Positions 8,540 through 17,496 of a stretch of 64,000 nucleotides of DNA are shown here, piece after piece (the first letter of the stretch is position 1; every line of letters starts with the position of its first letter). A program made the translations under genes and the position numbers. Under the pieces are notes generated by a model. The model did not search any database, was not told the DNA's origin, and saw only the letters and a program-made list of their open reading frames with translations. The DNA is taken from NCBI GenBank assembly GCA_902589315.1, contig CACISK010000005.1, positions 1 to 64,000 on the forward strand. The letters run 5' to 3'. This DNA is from an uncultured Pelagibacteraceae bacterium (GTDB taxonomy: Bacteria; Pseudomonadota; Alphaproteobacteria; Pelagibacterales; Pelagibacteraceae).

Positions 8540-10360
8540 ATGTGTGGAATAGTTGGAATTACAAGCTCTAAAGAGGTTACTCCCAGAATTATAAGTTCAT
8601 TAAAAAAACTTGAGTATAGAGGCTACGACTCTGCAGGCTTAGCAACACTTTCAAATGGAAATATAAATGAAGTAAAATGTGAGGGTAGAGTAGACGCTTT
8701 AGAGAAAAACATTATACAAACTAAAATATCTGGCTCTATCGGTATCGGACATGTTAGATGGGCCACACATGGTAAACCTAGTTCAATAAATGCACATCCT
8801 CATTCATCAGAAGATGTATCTGTAGTTCACAATGGTATAATTGAAAATTCAACTATTCTAAAAAAGTTATTAGAAAATAAAGGCTATAAGTTTAAATCTC
8901 AAACAGATACAGAGGTAATAGTTCATTTGGTAACTGATTATTTAAAAAAAAATAACCTTAAAAATACAATTTTAAAAGTTTTAAAAAAATTACATGGTAG
9001 TTTTGCACTAGGAATAATATTCAAAGACCAACCAGACTTAATAGTTGGGGCAAGAAGAGGATCTCCTCTTGCAGTTGGTTATGGTCCAAATGAACACTAC
9101 CTTGGTTCAGATTCTTATGCATTAAAGTCAATGACAAATAAAATTTCATACTTAAACGATGGAGAATTTTGCATATTAAAAAAAGATCAAGTTGAATTTT
9201 TTGACGCTGATGGAACTAAAGTAAACAAAAAAATTTTAAATCTTTCTAAAGATGATCAAAATTATGAAAAAGGAGATTACAAATATTATATGGCTAAAGA
9301 AATAGATGAGCAGCCAATCACTTTAAAAAATTGTGTCAATGAGTATATCGACAAACATAATAAAGAGATAAATATTTATAATTTTCCTTGGAAAATAAGT
9401 GAAATTTCATCGGTGGTTTTAATTGGATGTGGAACAGCATATCACTCATGCCTTGTTGCTAAGTACTGGTTTGAACAAAACACAAGTTTAGATGTCAGTG
9501 TTGATATAGCCTCAGAGTTTAGATACCGAAAAATTAAATTTAAAAAAGATTGTCTTTATGTGTTTGTATCTCAATCAGGCGAGACTGCAGATACATTTGC
9601 AGCATTAGATTTGTGCAAAAAGAATAAAGTTAAAACTTGTGCAGTAGTAAATGTGGTTGAAAGTTCAATTGCAAGAGATGCAGATCTAGTTTTACCTATT
9701 CATTGTGGTCCAGAGGTTGGTGTTGCATCGACAAAGGCTTTTTTAGGGCAAATGTTAGTTCTTTATTTATTGTGTACTAAGCTTTCTTATGAACAAAAAT
9801 CAATTAATAAAAAGGATTATCAAAAGAAGATAAAAGATTTACTGTCTTTATCTAAATCAGCAAAAAATGCACTAAATATTGAAGATAAAATTCAAACACT
9901 TGGTAAAGATTTTGCAAGCTCAAAAGGTTCAATGTTTCTAGGTAGAGGCTATTCTTATCCAATTGCACTTGAAGGTGCCTTAAAGCTGAAAGAGCTTGCC
10001 TATGTTCATGCTGAAGGTTATCCAGCAGGGGAAATGAAACATGGACCTCTTGCACTCATAGAAGAAGGTATGCCGGTAGTAGTAATTGCTCCAAGAGATG
10101 AGCATTACAAAAAAACTATTTCAAATATGCAAGAAGTTATATCTAGAGGCGCAAAAGTTTTGCTAATAACAAATAAAAGTACTGATGAAATTTATTCAGA
10201 AAATATTTGGGAGCAAATAGAAGTTGATGCCATATCTGATGAACTTATTCCTTTTTTGACCACCATACCTTTACAAAAGTTAGCTTATTACTCTGCATTA
10301 GATAAAGGTTACGATATAGATAAACCAAGAAACTTAGCTAAATCTGTCACTGTTGAATAA
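8540..10360 (+). CDS. glmS: Glutamine--fructose-6-phosphate aminotransferase (isomerizing)
   Basis: A complete 606-residue GlmS. It converts fructose-6-P and glutamine to glucosamine-6-P, the first step toward UDP-GlcNAc. The mature nucleophile is Cys2 of MCGIVG, the glutaminase domain spans about residues 1-230, and two SIS domains follow (SQSGETADT near residue 345; GRGYSYPIALEGALKLKE near 470). The C-terminal KPRNLAKSVTVE is the conserved tail. The ribosome-binding AAGGAAA lies in the end of the preceding glmU-like gene, so the pair is probably one operon. No glmS ribozyme-like leader fits in the 6-bp gap. Confidence 0.97.
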   Translation: MCGIVGITSSKEVTPRIISSLKKLEYRGYDSAGLATLSNGNINEVKCEGRVDALEKNIIQTKISGSIGIGHVRWATHGKPSSINAHPHSSEDVSVVHNGIIENSTILKKLLENKGYKFKSQTDTEVIVHLVTDYLKKNNLKNTILKVLKKLHGSFALGIIFKDQPDLIVGARRGSPLAVGYGPNEHYLGSDSYALKSMTNKISYLNDGEFCILKKDQVEFFDADGTKVNKKILNLSKDDQNYEKGDYKYYMAKEIDEQPITLKNCVNEYIDKHNKEINIYNFPWKISEISSVVLIGCGTAYHSCLVAKYWFEQNTSLDVSVDIASEFRYRKIKFKKDCLYVFVSQSGETADTFAALDLCKKNKVKTCAVVNVVESSIARDADLVLPIHCGPEVGVASTKAFLGQMLVLYLLCTKLSYEQKSINKKDYQKKIKDLLSLSKSAKNALNIEDKIQTLGKDFASSKGSMFLGRGYSYPIALEGALKLKELAYVHAEGYPAGEMKHGPLALIEEGMPVVVIAPRDEHYKKTISNMQEVISRGAKVLLITNKSTDEIYSENIWEQIEVDAISDELIPFLTTIPLQKLAYYSALDKGYDIDKPRNLAKSVTVE

Positions 10361-10394
10361 ATAATAAAGTCTGTTAAAACAATTTTGAGTTGAA

Positions 10395-11774
10395 ATGAAA
10401 AATTGGAAAATAAATAGCTGGAGAAAATACCCTGTCAAACATATTCCTCAATATGAAGATGAGAAGGAATTGGAGATAGTTTTAAATAAATTAAAAACTT
10501 TTCCTCCTTTAGTATTTGCGGGCGAAACAAGACACTTAAAAGATCAGTTGGCGATGGTCAATGATGGAAAAGCATTTTTATTACAAGGTGGTGATTGTGC
10601 AGAAAGTTTTGCGGAATTTCATCCTGATAATATAAGAGATACCTTTAAGGTTATTCTTCAAATGGCTTTAGTGATGACTTACTCAGCTTCTTTACCTATT
10701 GTAAAACTTGGGAGAATTGCTGGACAATTTTCAAAACCAAGAAGTGCCCCAACTGAAAAGCAAGGTGATAAAGAATTACCAAGTTATTTGGGAGACAATA
10801 TAAATGCAATAGATTTTAATGAAAAAGCCAGAAGACCAGATCCAAAAAGAATGTTTAAGGCTTATTCTCAATCTGCTTCAACTTTAAACCTTTTAAGAGC
10901 ATTTTCAAAAGGTGGTTTTGCTGACCTAAATAAGGTTCACTTGTGGAATTTAGATTATATTAAGAAAAGTCCTCAAGCTAAGAAATTTAAAGAATTAGAA
11001 GATAAAATAGCAGATGCATTAGCTTTTATGGATGCTTGTGGAATTACATCTGATTTTAATAATAGATTATACACAGTTAATTTTTGGACTTCTCATGAGG
11101 CTTTACACTTACCTTTTGAGGAAAGTATGACAAGAGTAGATTCAACTACGGGTGAATATCATGATACTTCAGCACACTTTGTCTGGATAGGAGATAGAAC
11201 AAGGCAATTAGATGGAGGACATGTTGAGTTTTGTAAAGGAATAGAAAATCCAATTGGCATCAAATGTGGCCCAACTTCAAAACCTGATGAGATTGCAAAA
11301 ATATGTGAAGTTATAAATCCTAAAAATGAAAAAGGAAAAATAACTTTAATCTCAAGATTTGGCCATCAAAACGTTGAAAAATTCTTACCAAAATTAATCA
11401 GAGGAATTAAAAAAGAAGGATTAAATGTTGTATGGTCGTGTGATCCAATGCATGGCAATACAATTAAATCAACTACTGGTTTTAAAACTAGACCATTTAA
11501 TGATGTTGTAGGTGAAGTTAAAAATGTATTTGCAGTTCATCAAGCTGAAGGTTCTTATGCAGGAGGTCTTCATGTTGAAATGACTGGACAAGATGTGACA
11601 GAGTGTACAGGTGGAGCAAAAAAAATATCTGATGCAGATTTATCAAGCAGATATCATACGCACTGTGATCCAAGATTAAACTCTGACCAGGCTATAGAAT
11701 TAGCATTTTTAATTTCAGATGAGATAAAAAAGAATAGTTTGTATTCTAAATCTGTAATTAAAGCGGCATCTTAA
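10395..11774 (+). CDS. aroG: Class II 3-deoxy-7-phosphoheptulonate (DAHP) synthase
   Basis: A 459-residue class II (plant-type) DAHP synthase that condenses PEP with erythrose-4-P at the entry of the shikimate pathway. Seen: LLQGGDCAESF near residue 75 (metal-ligand cysteine), KLGRIAGQFSKPRS near 113, KCGPTSKP near 290, SCDPMHGNT near 347 and HVEMTGQDVTEC near 392. There is no N-terminal regulatory extension like that of the mycobacterial enzyme. It is 34 bp after glmS on the same strand. The gene symbol is by function; the class is certain. Confidence 0.94.
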   Translation: MKNWKINSWRKYPVKHIPQYEDEKELEIVLNKLKTFPPLVFAGETRHLKDQLAMVNDGKAFLLQGGDCAESFAEFHPDNIRDTFKVILQMALVMTYSASLPIVKLGRIAGQFSKPRSAPTEKQGDKELPSYLGDNINAIDFNEKARRPDPKRMFKAYSQSASTLNLLRAFSKGGFADLNKVHLWNLDYIKKSPQAKKFKELEDKIADALAFMDACGITSDFNNRLYTVNFWTSHEALHLPFEESMTRVDSTTGEYHDTSAHFVWIGDRTRQLDGGHVEFCKGIENPIGIKCGPTSKPDEIAKICEVINPKNEKGKITLISRFGHQNVEKFLPKLIRGIKKEGLNVVWSCDPMHGNTIKSTTGFKTRPFNDVVGEVKNVFAVHQAEGSYAGGLHVEMTGQDVTECTGGAKKISDADLSSRYHTHCDPRLNSDQAIELAFLISDEIKKNSLYSKSVIKAAS

Positions 11775-11811
11775 CAGTTTAAAAATAAATTTTTTTTCTT
11801 ATATTTATATT

Positions 11812-12549
11812 ATGACACCCAAAGACAAAGTGAATCACATTAAAAACTGGATTTCAGATTATGTGAATTCTATGCCAAAAAAAGCTCAATCTTTAGTGAT
11901 TGGTATTTCTGGTGGAATAGACTCTTCCGTCTCTAGCACACTAAGTGCAATGACAGGTTTAAAAACAATTGTTTTATCAATGCCTATTAAACAAAAATCC
12001 GCACAACATGATCTAAGTTTGGCACATCAGGAATGGTTAAAGAAGAATTTTAGCAATGTAGAGGGACATACATTAGAATTAGATAGTTTATTCAAAACAT
12101 TTGAAGGAACACTAAACAATTTTGGTAGTGAACACGGGATGGCAAATTCTAGAGCAAGATTAAGAATGACAACGCTTTATCAAGTAGCTGCAGCAAATAA
12201 TGGAATTGTTGTAGGAACAGGAAATAAAGTTGAAGATTTCGGAGTTGGTTTTTATACAAAATATGGCGATGGTGGAGTAGACATTTCTCCAATAGCAGAT
12301 TGCAATAAAACTGAGGTTTGGGAGCTTGGTAAAGAGCTTGGTATTTTAAAAGAGATTATTGATGCCCCTCCTACAGATGGCTTATGGGATGATGGTCGTA
12401 CGGATGAAGGACAGCTTGGTTTATCATATAAGGAATTAGAAGAAGCGATGGATAATGAAAATTCCGTGAATAGAGATAAATATAATTTAATTCGAAGAGC
12501 AAATTTGCATAAAATGGAACCTATTCCAGTATGCAAAATTCCTAATTAA
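11812..12549 (+). CDS. nadE: NAD+ synthetase, NH3-dependent type
   Basis: A 245-residue synthetase-only NadE amidating nicotinate adenine dinucleotide. The ATP pyrophosphatase P-loop is GISGGIDSSVS near residue 31, and GTGNKVEDFGVGFYTKYGDGG near 135 holds the NaAD/ATP-binding region. The N-terminal nitrilase (glutaminase) domain is missing, so ammonia is the expected nitrogen donor. It lies 37 bp after the DAHP synthase gene, with no evident functional link to it. Confidence 0.93.
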   Translation: MTPKDKVNHIKNWISDYVNSMPKKAQSLVIGISGGIDSSVSSTLSAMTGLKTIVLSMPIKQKSAQHDLSLAHQEWLKKNFSNVEGHTLELDSLFKTFEGTLNNFGSEHGMANSRARLRMTTLYQVAAANNGIVVGTGNKVEDFGVGFYTKYGDGGVDISPIADCNKTEVWELGKELGILKEIIDAPPTDGLWDDGRTDEGQLGLSYKELEEAMDNENSVNRDKYNLIRRANLHKMEPIPVCKIPN

Positions 12550-12594
12550 TCAAATAGATTCACAAATCTATAATTTAAGTATATTCCTAGTTGT

Positions 12595-13956
12595 ATGGCT
12601 AAAGATATATTTTTAACTAATAGTCTTGGTGGTAAGAAAGATAAATTTATACCCAAAAATGAAAAATCCATAGGCATGTATGTTTGTGGTCCTACTGTTT
12701 ATGACGATCCACATATTGGCAATGCAAGACCATTAGTTGTTTTTGATATTCTGTATAAAATTTTAAAAAATAGATATGGATCATCACATGTTAATTATAT
12801 CAGGAATATAACAGACATAGATGACAAAATAATCAAAGCATCTAATGATCAAAATATATCTATAAACAATTTAACTTCAAAAATTACTGAAAATTTTCAT
12901 AAGGATTGTATTTACTTAAAATGTGAAACACCAACCAATGAACCAAAGGCAACAGAAAATATAAAACAAATGATTGAAATGATTAAAGAACTAGAGAAAA
13001 AAGGGTTTGCATATTCAAAGGATAAGCATGTTTATTTTGAAGTTAAAAAATTTAGTGATTATGGAAAACTATCTAATAAAAAGTTAGATGAATTAGTAGC
13101 TGGTTCACGAGTAGAAGTTTCAGAAATAAAAAAAAATCCTGAAGATTTTGTTTTATGGAAACCGTCAACAGATAAAGAGCCTTCATGGGATTCTCCTTGG
13201 GGTAAAGGTAGACCAGGTTGGCATTTAGAATGTTCGGTTATGTCAAAAAGATATTTAGGGGAAGAATTTGATATTCATGGAGGTGGTAGAGACTTGATTT
13301 TTCCTCATCATGAAAACGAGATTGCTCAATCAAGATGTGCAAATGAAACAAATTCATTTGCAAATTATTGGGTTCATAACGGATTTATAACTCTTTCTAA
13401 TGAAAAAATGGCAAAATCTCAGGGAAACATATTAAAAATAAAAGATTTTAAAAAAAAATATAATGGTCAAGTTTTAAGATTAGCATTAATTAGTGCTCAC
13501 TATAGACAAGGATTAGATTGGAATGAAAAACTTATATCAGAATGTGAAAAGACTTTAAGCAAATGGTATTCAGCCTATTCTGATGTGCATAAAAATACAA
13601 TATTACCAGATGAATTATTAGATCCTTTATATGACGATTTAAATACTCCAGGCTATATTGCTAATTTACATTCTTTATATAGTAAAGCTTCAAATGGAAC
13701 GAACGAGGATAAAGCAACTTTTGTAAAAGCTTGTAATTTTATTGGTCTATTAACTGATAATTTAGAAGAGTGGCTACAAACAAAAAAAAATACAATTTCT
13801 CTTTCAGAGGATGAAATTAATTCAAAAATAGTTGAGAGAAATAAAGCAAGAGATGAAAAAAATTATGAATTAGCTGACAAAATAAGGAAAGATCTTTTAG
13901 ACAAGGGTATTTTAATTGAAGATAAAGATGGTACAACCACCTGGAAATTAAAATGA
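12595..13956 (+). CDS. cysS: Cysteinyl-tRNA synthetase
   Basis: A class I aminoacyl-tRNA synthetase of 453 residues. Zinc ligand C31 (VCGPTVYD), the HIGN signature at residues 40-43, the WHLECS zinc site and HGGGRDLIFPHHENE in the middle are all present. The second signature reads KMAKS instead of KMSKS, a tolerated variant. The last 4 bases overlap cimA (ATGA), indicating translational coupling. Confidence 0.97.
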   Translation: MAKDIFLTNSLGGKKDKFIPKNEKSIGMYVCGPTVYDDPHIGNARPLVVFDILYKILKNRYGSSHVNYIRNITDIDDKIIKASNDQNISINNLTSKITENFHKDCIYLKCETPTNEPKATENIKQMIEMIKELEKKGFAYSKDKHVYFEVKKFSDYGKLSNKKLDELVAGSRVEVSEIKKNPEDFVLWKPSTDKEPSWDSPWGKGRPGWHLECSVMSKRYLGEEFDIHGGGRDLIFPHHENEIAQSRCANETNSFANYWVHNGFITLSNEKMAKSQGNILKIKDFKKKYNGQVLRLALISAHYRQGLDWNEKLISECEKTLSKWYSAYSDVHKNTILPDELLDPLYDDLNTPGYIANLHSLYSKASNGTNEDKATFVKACNFIGLLTDNLEEWLQTKKNTISLSEDEINSKIVERNKARDEKNYELADKIRKDLLDKGILIEDKDGTTTWKLK

Positions 13957-15554
13957 GTAAAGAAAAAATCTATATATTTGATACTACACTTAGGGATGGG
14001 GCACAAACTCAAGGAGTAGATTTTTCATTAAATGAAAAAGAAAAAATTGCTAAATCTTTGGATAATTTGGGAGTTGATTATATAGAAGGTGGTTGGCCAG
14101 GAGCAAATCCAACTGATACAGAATTTTTTAACAAGGATCAAAACTTTAAAAACGCTAATCTTACTGCTTTTGGCATGACTAAAAAATCTGAGCATAGTGC
14201 AAAAAACGACCCTATGTTGTCATCTTTGATTAATTCAAAGAGTTCATCTGTTTGTTTATTTGGTAAAAGTTGGGATTTTCATGTGGATGTTGCGTTAGGT
14301 ATTTCAAACGATCAAAATTTAGAAAATATAAGCCAGAGTGCAAAGCATATAGTTAATTCAGGTAAAGAATTCATGTTTGATGCTGAACATTTTTTCGATG
14401 GTTATAAATCTAATCCTGAATATGCAATATCATGTTTAAAAGCTGCATATGATAATGGCGCAAGATGGATTATTTTATGTGATACTAATGGAGGGACATT
14501 ACCTCACGAAATTTCTAAAATTGTTGAAGAGGTATCAAAACATATACCTGGTAAAAATCTTGGAATTCATGCTCACAACGATACTGAAAATGCAGTTGCT
14601 AATAGTTTAGTTGCTGTCCAAGCAGGAGTTAGGCAGGTTCAGGGCACAATTAATGGACTAGGAGAAAGATGTGGTAATGCGAATTTGATGTCTTTAATCC
14701 CAACTTTTTTTTTAAAAAAAGATTTTTCAGACAAATATGAAATTAACATTAAACCTGAAAACATTAAAAATTTAACTCAATGTTCAAGATTATTAGATGA
14801 AATATTGAATAGAAAACCAAATAAACATTTACCTTATGTGGGTGCATCTGCATTTTCACACAAAGGTGGAATGCATGTATCAGCTGTCCAAAAAGATCCA
14901 AAAACTTATGAACATATTAATCCTGATGAAGTAGGTAATGCAAGGAATATTGTTGTTTCTGATCAATCCGGACAATCTAATATAATGTCTAGATTAAATG
15001 CAATTGGCATTAATATTAAAAAAGACGATCCAAAAATTAAAAAACTTCTTCATGAAGTAAAGGATAGAGAGTTCATAGGATATAGTTACGATGGTGCTGA
15101 TGCATCTTTTGAGCTTTTAGCTAGAAGATTGATGGGTGAAATACCAAGATATATTTCAATTAATGAATATGATGTTTCTGTTAAGAAAGATTCTACTGGA
15201 GAAGTAATATCATTTGCAAAAGCAAAACTAGAAGTAGATGGTCATGAAATATTATGTGAAGGCGAGGGTAATGGACCTGTTAATGCTTTAGATAATGCAA
15301 TTAGAAAAAATGTAAATAAACTTGAAAAGTACTCAGAATACTTAAAAGATCTAAAATTAGTTGATTATAAAGTTAGAATATTAAACACTGGAACTGGAGC
15401 CGTTACCAGAGTTTCAATAGAAAGTGCAGACTCAAAACATGGTAATTGGTTTACTATAGGAGTTTCTCCAAATATTATTGATGCATCTTTTAAAGCTTTA
15501 GTTGATAGTTTGGATTATAAGCTTTTCAAGGATAATGCTCCCGCAAGTACTTGA
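13953..15554 (+). CDS. cimA: (R)-citramalate synthase
   Basis: A 533-residue member of the isopropylmalate/citramalate synthase family. The N-terminal TIM barrel carries DTTLRDGAQTQG at residues 10-21, HAHNDTENA near 206 and the GTINGLGERCGNANL metal/CoA region near 231; the C-terminal third is the allosteric LeuA dimer domain. The DGAQTQGVDFS wording and the LGVDYIEGGWPGANP segment are typical of CimA rather than LeuA. It condenses pyruvate with acetyl-CoA to start threonine-independent isoleucine synthesis. The stop overlaps the next ATG (TGATG). Confidence 0.92.
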   Translation: MSKEKIYIFDTTLRDGAQTQGVDFSLNEKEKIAKSLDNLGVDYIEGGWPGANPTDTEFFNKDQNFKNANLTAFGMTKKSEHSAKNDPMLSSLINSKSSSVCLFGKSWDFHVDVALGISNDQNLENISQSAKHIVNSGKEFMFDAEHFFDGYKSNPEYAISCLKAAYDNGARWIILCDTNGGTLPHEISKIVEEVSKHIPGKNLGIHAHNDTENAVANSLVAVQAGVRQVQGTINGLGERCGNANLMSLIPTFFLKKDFSDKYEINIKPENIKNLTQCSRLLDEILNRKPNKHLPYVGASAFSHKGGMHVSAVQKDPKTYEHINPDEVGNARNIVVSDQSGQSNIMSRLNAIGINIKKDDPKIKKLLHEVKDREFIGYSYDGADASFELLARRLMGEIPRYISINEYDVSVKKDSTGEVISFAKAKLEVDGHEILCEGEGNGPVNALDNAIRKNVNKLEKYSEYLKDLKLVDYKVRILNTGTGAVTRVSIESADSKHGNWFTIGVSPNIIDASFKALVDSLDYKLFKDNAPAST

Positions 15555-16273
15555 TGTCATTAAGAAATATAACCTTCATTTTACATAAACCTCAGTTGTC
15601 AGAAAATATAGGAGCCTGCGCTCGAGCTTTAAAAAACTTTAATTTTAATAATCTATCAATTGTTAATCCAAAACCCTCATTTCCAAATGATAAAATTATT
15701 GCAACATCTGTAGGGGCAAAAGATGTTATTAAAAAAGCAAAAGTATATGAAAATTTAGAAACATCATTAAGTAATTTGGATATATTAGTTGCAACATCTG
15801 CAAGATTTAGAAATAAAAATATTAAACATATATCAATAACCGATCTTAGTAAGATTAATTACAAAAAAAAGGTTGGTTTTCTTTTTGGATCGGAAGCATC
15901 TGGATTATCAAATAATGAGGTTAGTTATGCTGATTATACTTTACAAATTCCAAGTAATAAGAATTTTAGATCTTTAAATTTGTCTCATAGTCTAATTATA
16001 GTAGCTCAAGTAGTAAGTGGCCTAATTTCAAATAAAAAGTTTACCTTTCAAAAGTCAAAAAAAATTAAAAGTGCAAATAAGAATGACATTCAAAGGATGT
16101 TGAATTTATGCATTAATAATTTAGAAAATAAGAATTTTTTTCATCCACCTGAAAAAAAACCAATCATGATGGAAAATTTAAGAAGTATTTTCTATAAACT
16201 CAATCTTTCAGAAAAAGAAACTCGTATTTTATCGAGTGTATTTGCTGGTTTAAGCAAGGAAAAGGTTGATTGA
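15554..16273 (+). CDS. trmJ: SpoU/TrmH-family RNA 2'-O-methyltransferase, TrmJ-like
   Basis: A 239-residue SPOUT methyltransferase. It begins with the TrmJ-type segment ITFILHKPQLSENIGACARA, and the knot motifs FLFGSEASGLSNNE and LNLSHSLIIVAQ bind SAM. TrmJ methylates the ribose at tRNA position 32. The ATG at 15554 shares one base with the cimA stop; an in-frame TTG three bases earlier is less likely. The target RNA is inferred from family resemblance only. Confidence 0.85.
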   Translation: MSLRNITFILHKPQLSENIGACARALKNFNFNNLSIVNPKPSFPNDKIIATSVGAKDVIKKAKVYENLETSLSNLDILVATSARFRNKNIKHISITDLSKINYKKKVGFLFGSEASGLSNNEVSYADYTLQIPSNKNFRSLNLSHSLIIVAQVVSGLISNKKFTFQKSKKIKSANKNDIQRMLNLCINNLENKNFFHPPEKKPIMMENLRSIFYKLNLSEKETRILSSVFAGLSKEKVD

Positions 16274-16308
16274 CAAAACATAACTTAGGCTTATAAGACC
16301 TCCTATTA

Positions 16309-16926
16309 ATGACAAAAAGATTAAACTCTAAACATAAAGTAGATAGAAGATTAAAAGTAAATTTATGGGGTAGACCCAAAAGCCCTTTTAATACAAGAGC
16401 CTATCCTCCAGGACAACATGGACAAACAAAAGCTGGAAAGCTTTCAGACTATGGAATTCAACTTCAGGCTAAACAAAAATTAAAGTCTTATTATGGCAAC
16501 ATGAATGAAAGACAGTTTAGAAATATTTATAAGAAAGCAATCATGAAAAAAGGTGATACAGCTGAAAATTTAATTGGATTATTAGAGAGAAGATTAGATG
16601 CAGTAATCTACAGATCAAAATTATCAAATACTATTTTTTCTTCAAGACAATTGATTAATCATGGCCATATCAAAGTGAATGGAAAAAAAGTTAATATAGC
16701 AAGTTACCAGGTTGATGAAGAAGATACGATTGAAATTAGAGACAAATCGAAACAACTTGCATTAATTGATATTGCACTTGCTAACAAAGAAAGAGAAGTT
16801 CCAGAATATCTACAATTAGATGAAAAAAATAAAAAAGTTAAGTTTGTAAGAGTTCCTTCTTTTGAAGAAGTTCCTTATCCAGTTGTAATGGAACCAAACT
16901 TAGTAATTGAATATTACTCTAGATAA
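16309..16926 (+). CDS. rpsD: 30S ribosomal protein S4
   Basis: A complete S4 of 205 residues, the primary 16S rRNA-binding assembly protein. The N-terminal [14 protein letters not shown] and PGQHGQ motifs are followed by an S4 RNA-binding domain ([12 protein letters not shown] and [16 protein letters not shown]). The N-terminal zinc-finger cysteines found in some bacteria are absent. Its stop codon abuts the stop of the convergent grxD with no spacer. Confidence 0.97.
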   Translation: MTKRLNSKHKVDRRLKVNLWGRPKSPFNTRAYPPGQHGQTKAGKLSDYGIQLQAKQKLKSYYGNMNERQFRNIYKKAIMKKGDTAENLIGLLERRLDAVIYRSKLSNTIFSSRQLINHGHIKVNGKKVNIASYQVDEEDTIEIRDKSKQLALIDIALANKEREVPEYLQLDEKNKKVKFVRVPSFEEVPYPVVMEPNLVIEYYSR

Positions 16927-17265
16927 TTAATTTTTAGCTTTAAAGTTTATTCCTTTAGTCTCAAAAAGTTTAGCCAACTCTCCACTCTCATACATTTCTT
17001 TTACAATATCACATCCGCCAATAAACTCATTTTTAACATATAATTGAGGAATGGTTGGCCAATCACTAAATACTTTTATACCTTCTCTTAGCTTTTGATC
17101 TGCTAAAACATTTATACCTTTAAAATTTACTTCAAGAACCTTCAAAATATTTGAAGTTGCCATTGAAAATCCACACTGAGGTGCATCAGGTGTACCTTTC
17201 ATAAAAAGACATACATCGTTATTTTCAATTTCACTTTTTATTAAATCATTTGTTTCTTGTTCCAT
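16927..17265 (-). CDS. grxD: Monothiol glutaredoxin, Grx4/CGFS type
   Basis: A 112-residue monothiol glutaredoxin with FMKGTPDAPQCGFS, whose CGFS site coordinates a [2Fe-2S] cluster with glutathione. Such proteins carry iron-sulfur clusters and partner with BolA. The bolA gene lies immediately upstream with no gap, which supports a Grx-BolA heterocomplex. Confidence 0.95.
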   Translation of the reverse strand: MEQETNDLIKSEIENNDVCLFMKGTPDAPQCGFSMATSNILKVLEVNFKGINVLADQKLREGIKVFSDWPTIPQLYVKNEFIGGCDIVKEMYESGELAKLFETKGINFKAKN

Positions 17266-17496
17266 TTAAATTTCCTTTGTTTTAATTGCTAAAGCGTGAA
17301 GCTCATTTCCCATTTTACCTTTTAAAGAATTATATACCATTTTGTGTTGTTCTATTTTACTTTTACCTGAAAATTCAGATGATGTCACTGTAGCAGAATA
17401 GTGATTTCCATCACCCGCTAAATCTTGAATTTCAACTTTTGCGTCAGGTAATCCTTCCTTAATTAAACTCTCAATTTCTTTTAAATCCATTGCCAT
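17266..17496 (-). CDS. bolA: BolA family protein
   Basis: A 76-residue BolA-fold protein. It contains the family core AKVEIQDLAGDGNHYSATV and the C-terminal LHALAIKT with the conserved histidine, a candidate ligand for the cluster shared with CGFS glutaredoxin. The start overlaps the purL stop by one base and the stop abuts grxD. It is more likely an iron-sulfur delivery factor (IbaG/BolA2-like) than a morphogene. Confidence 0.93.
   Translation of the reverse strand: MAMDLKEIESLIKEGLPDAKVEIQDLAGDGNHYSATVTSSEFSGKSKIEQHKMVYNSLKGKMGNELHALAIKTKEI

Noticed and set aside
17266..17496. BolA as a transcriptional morphogene
   Set aside because: Its direct pairing with a CGFS glutaredoxin favours the iron-sulfur role, so no regulator is claimed.
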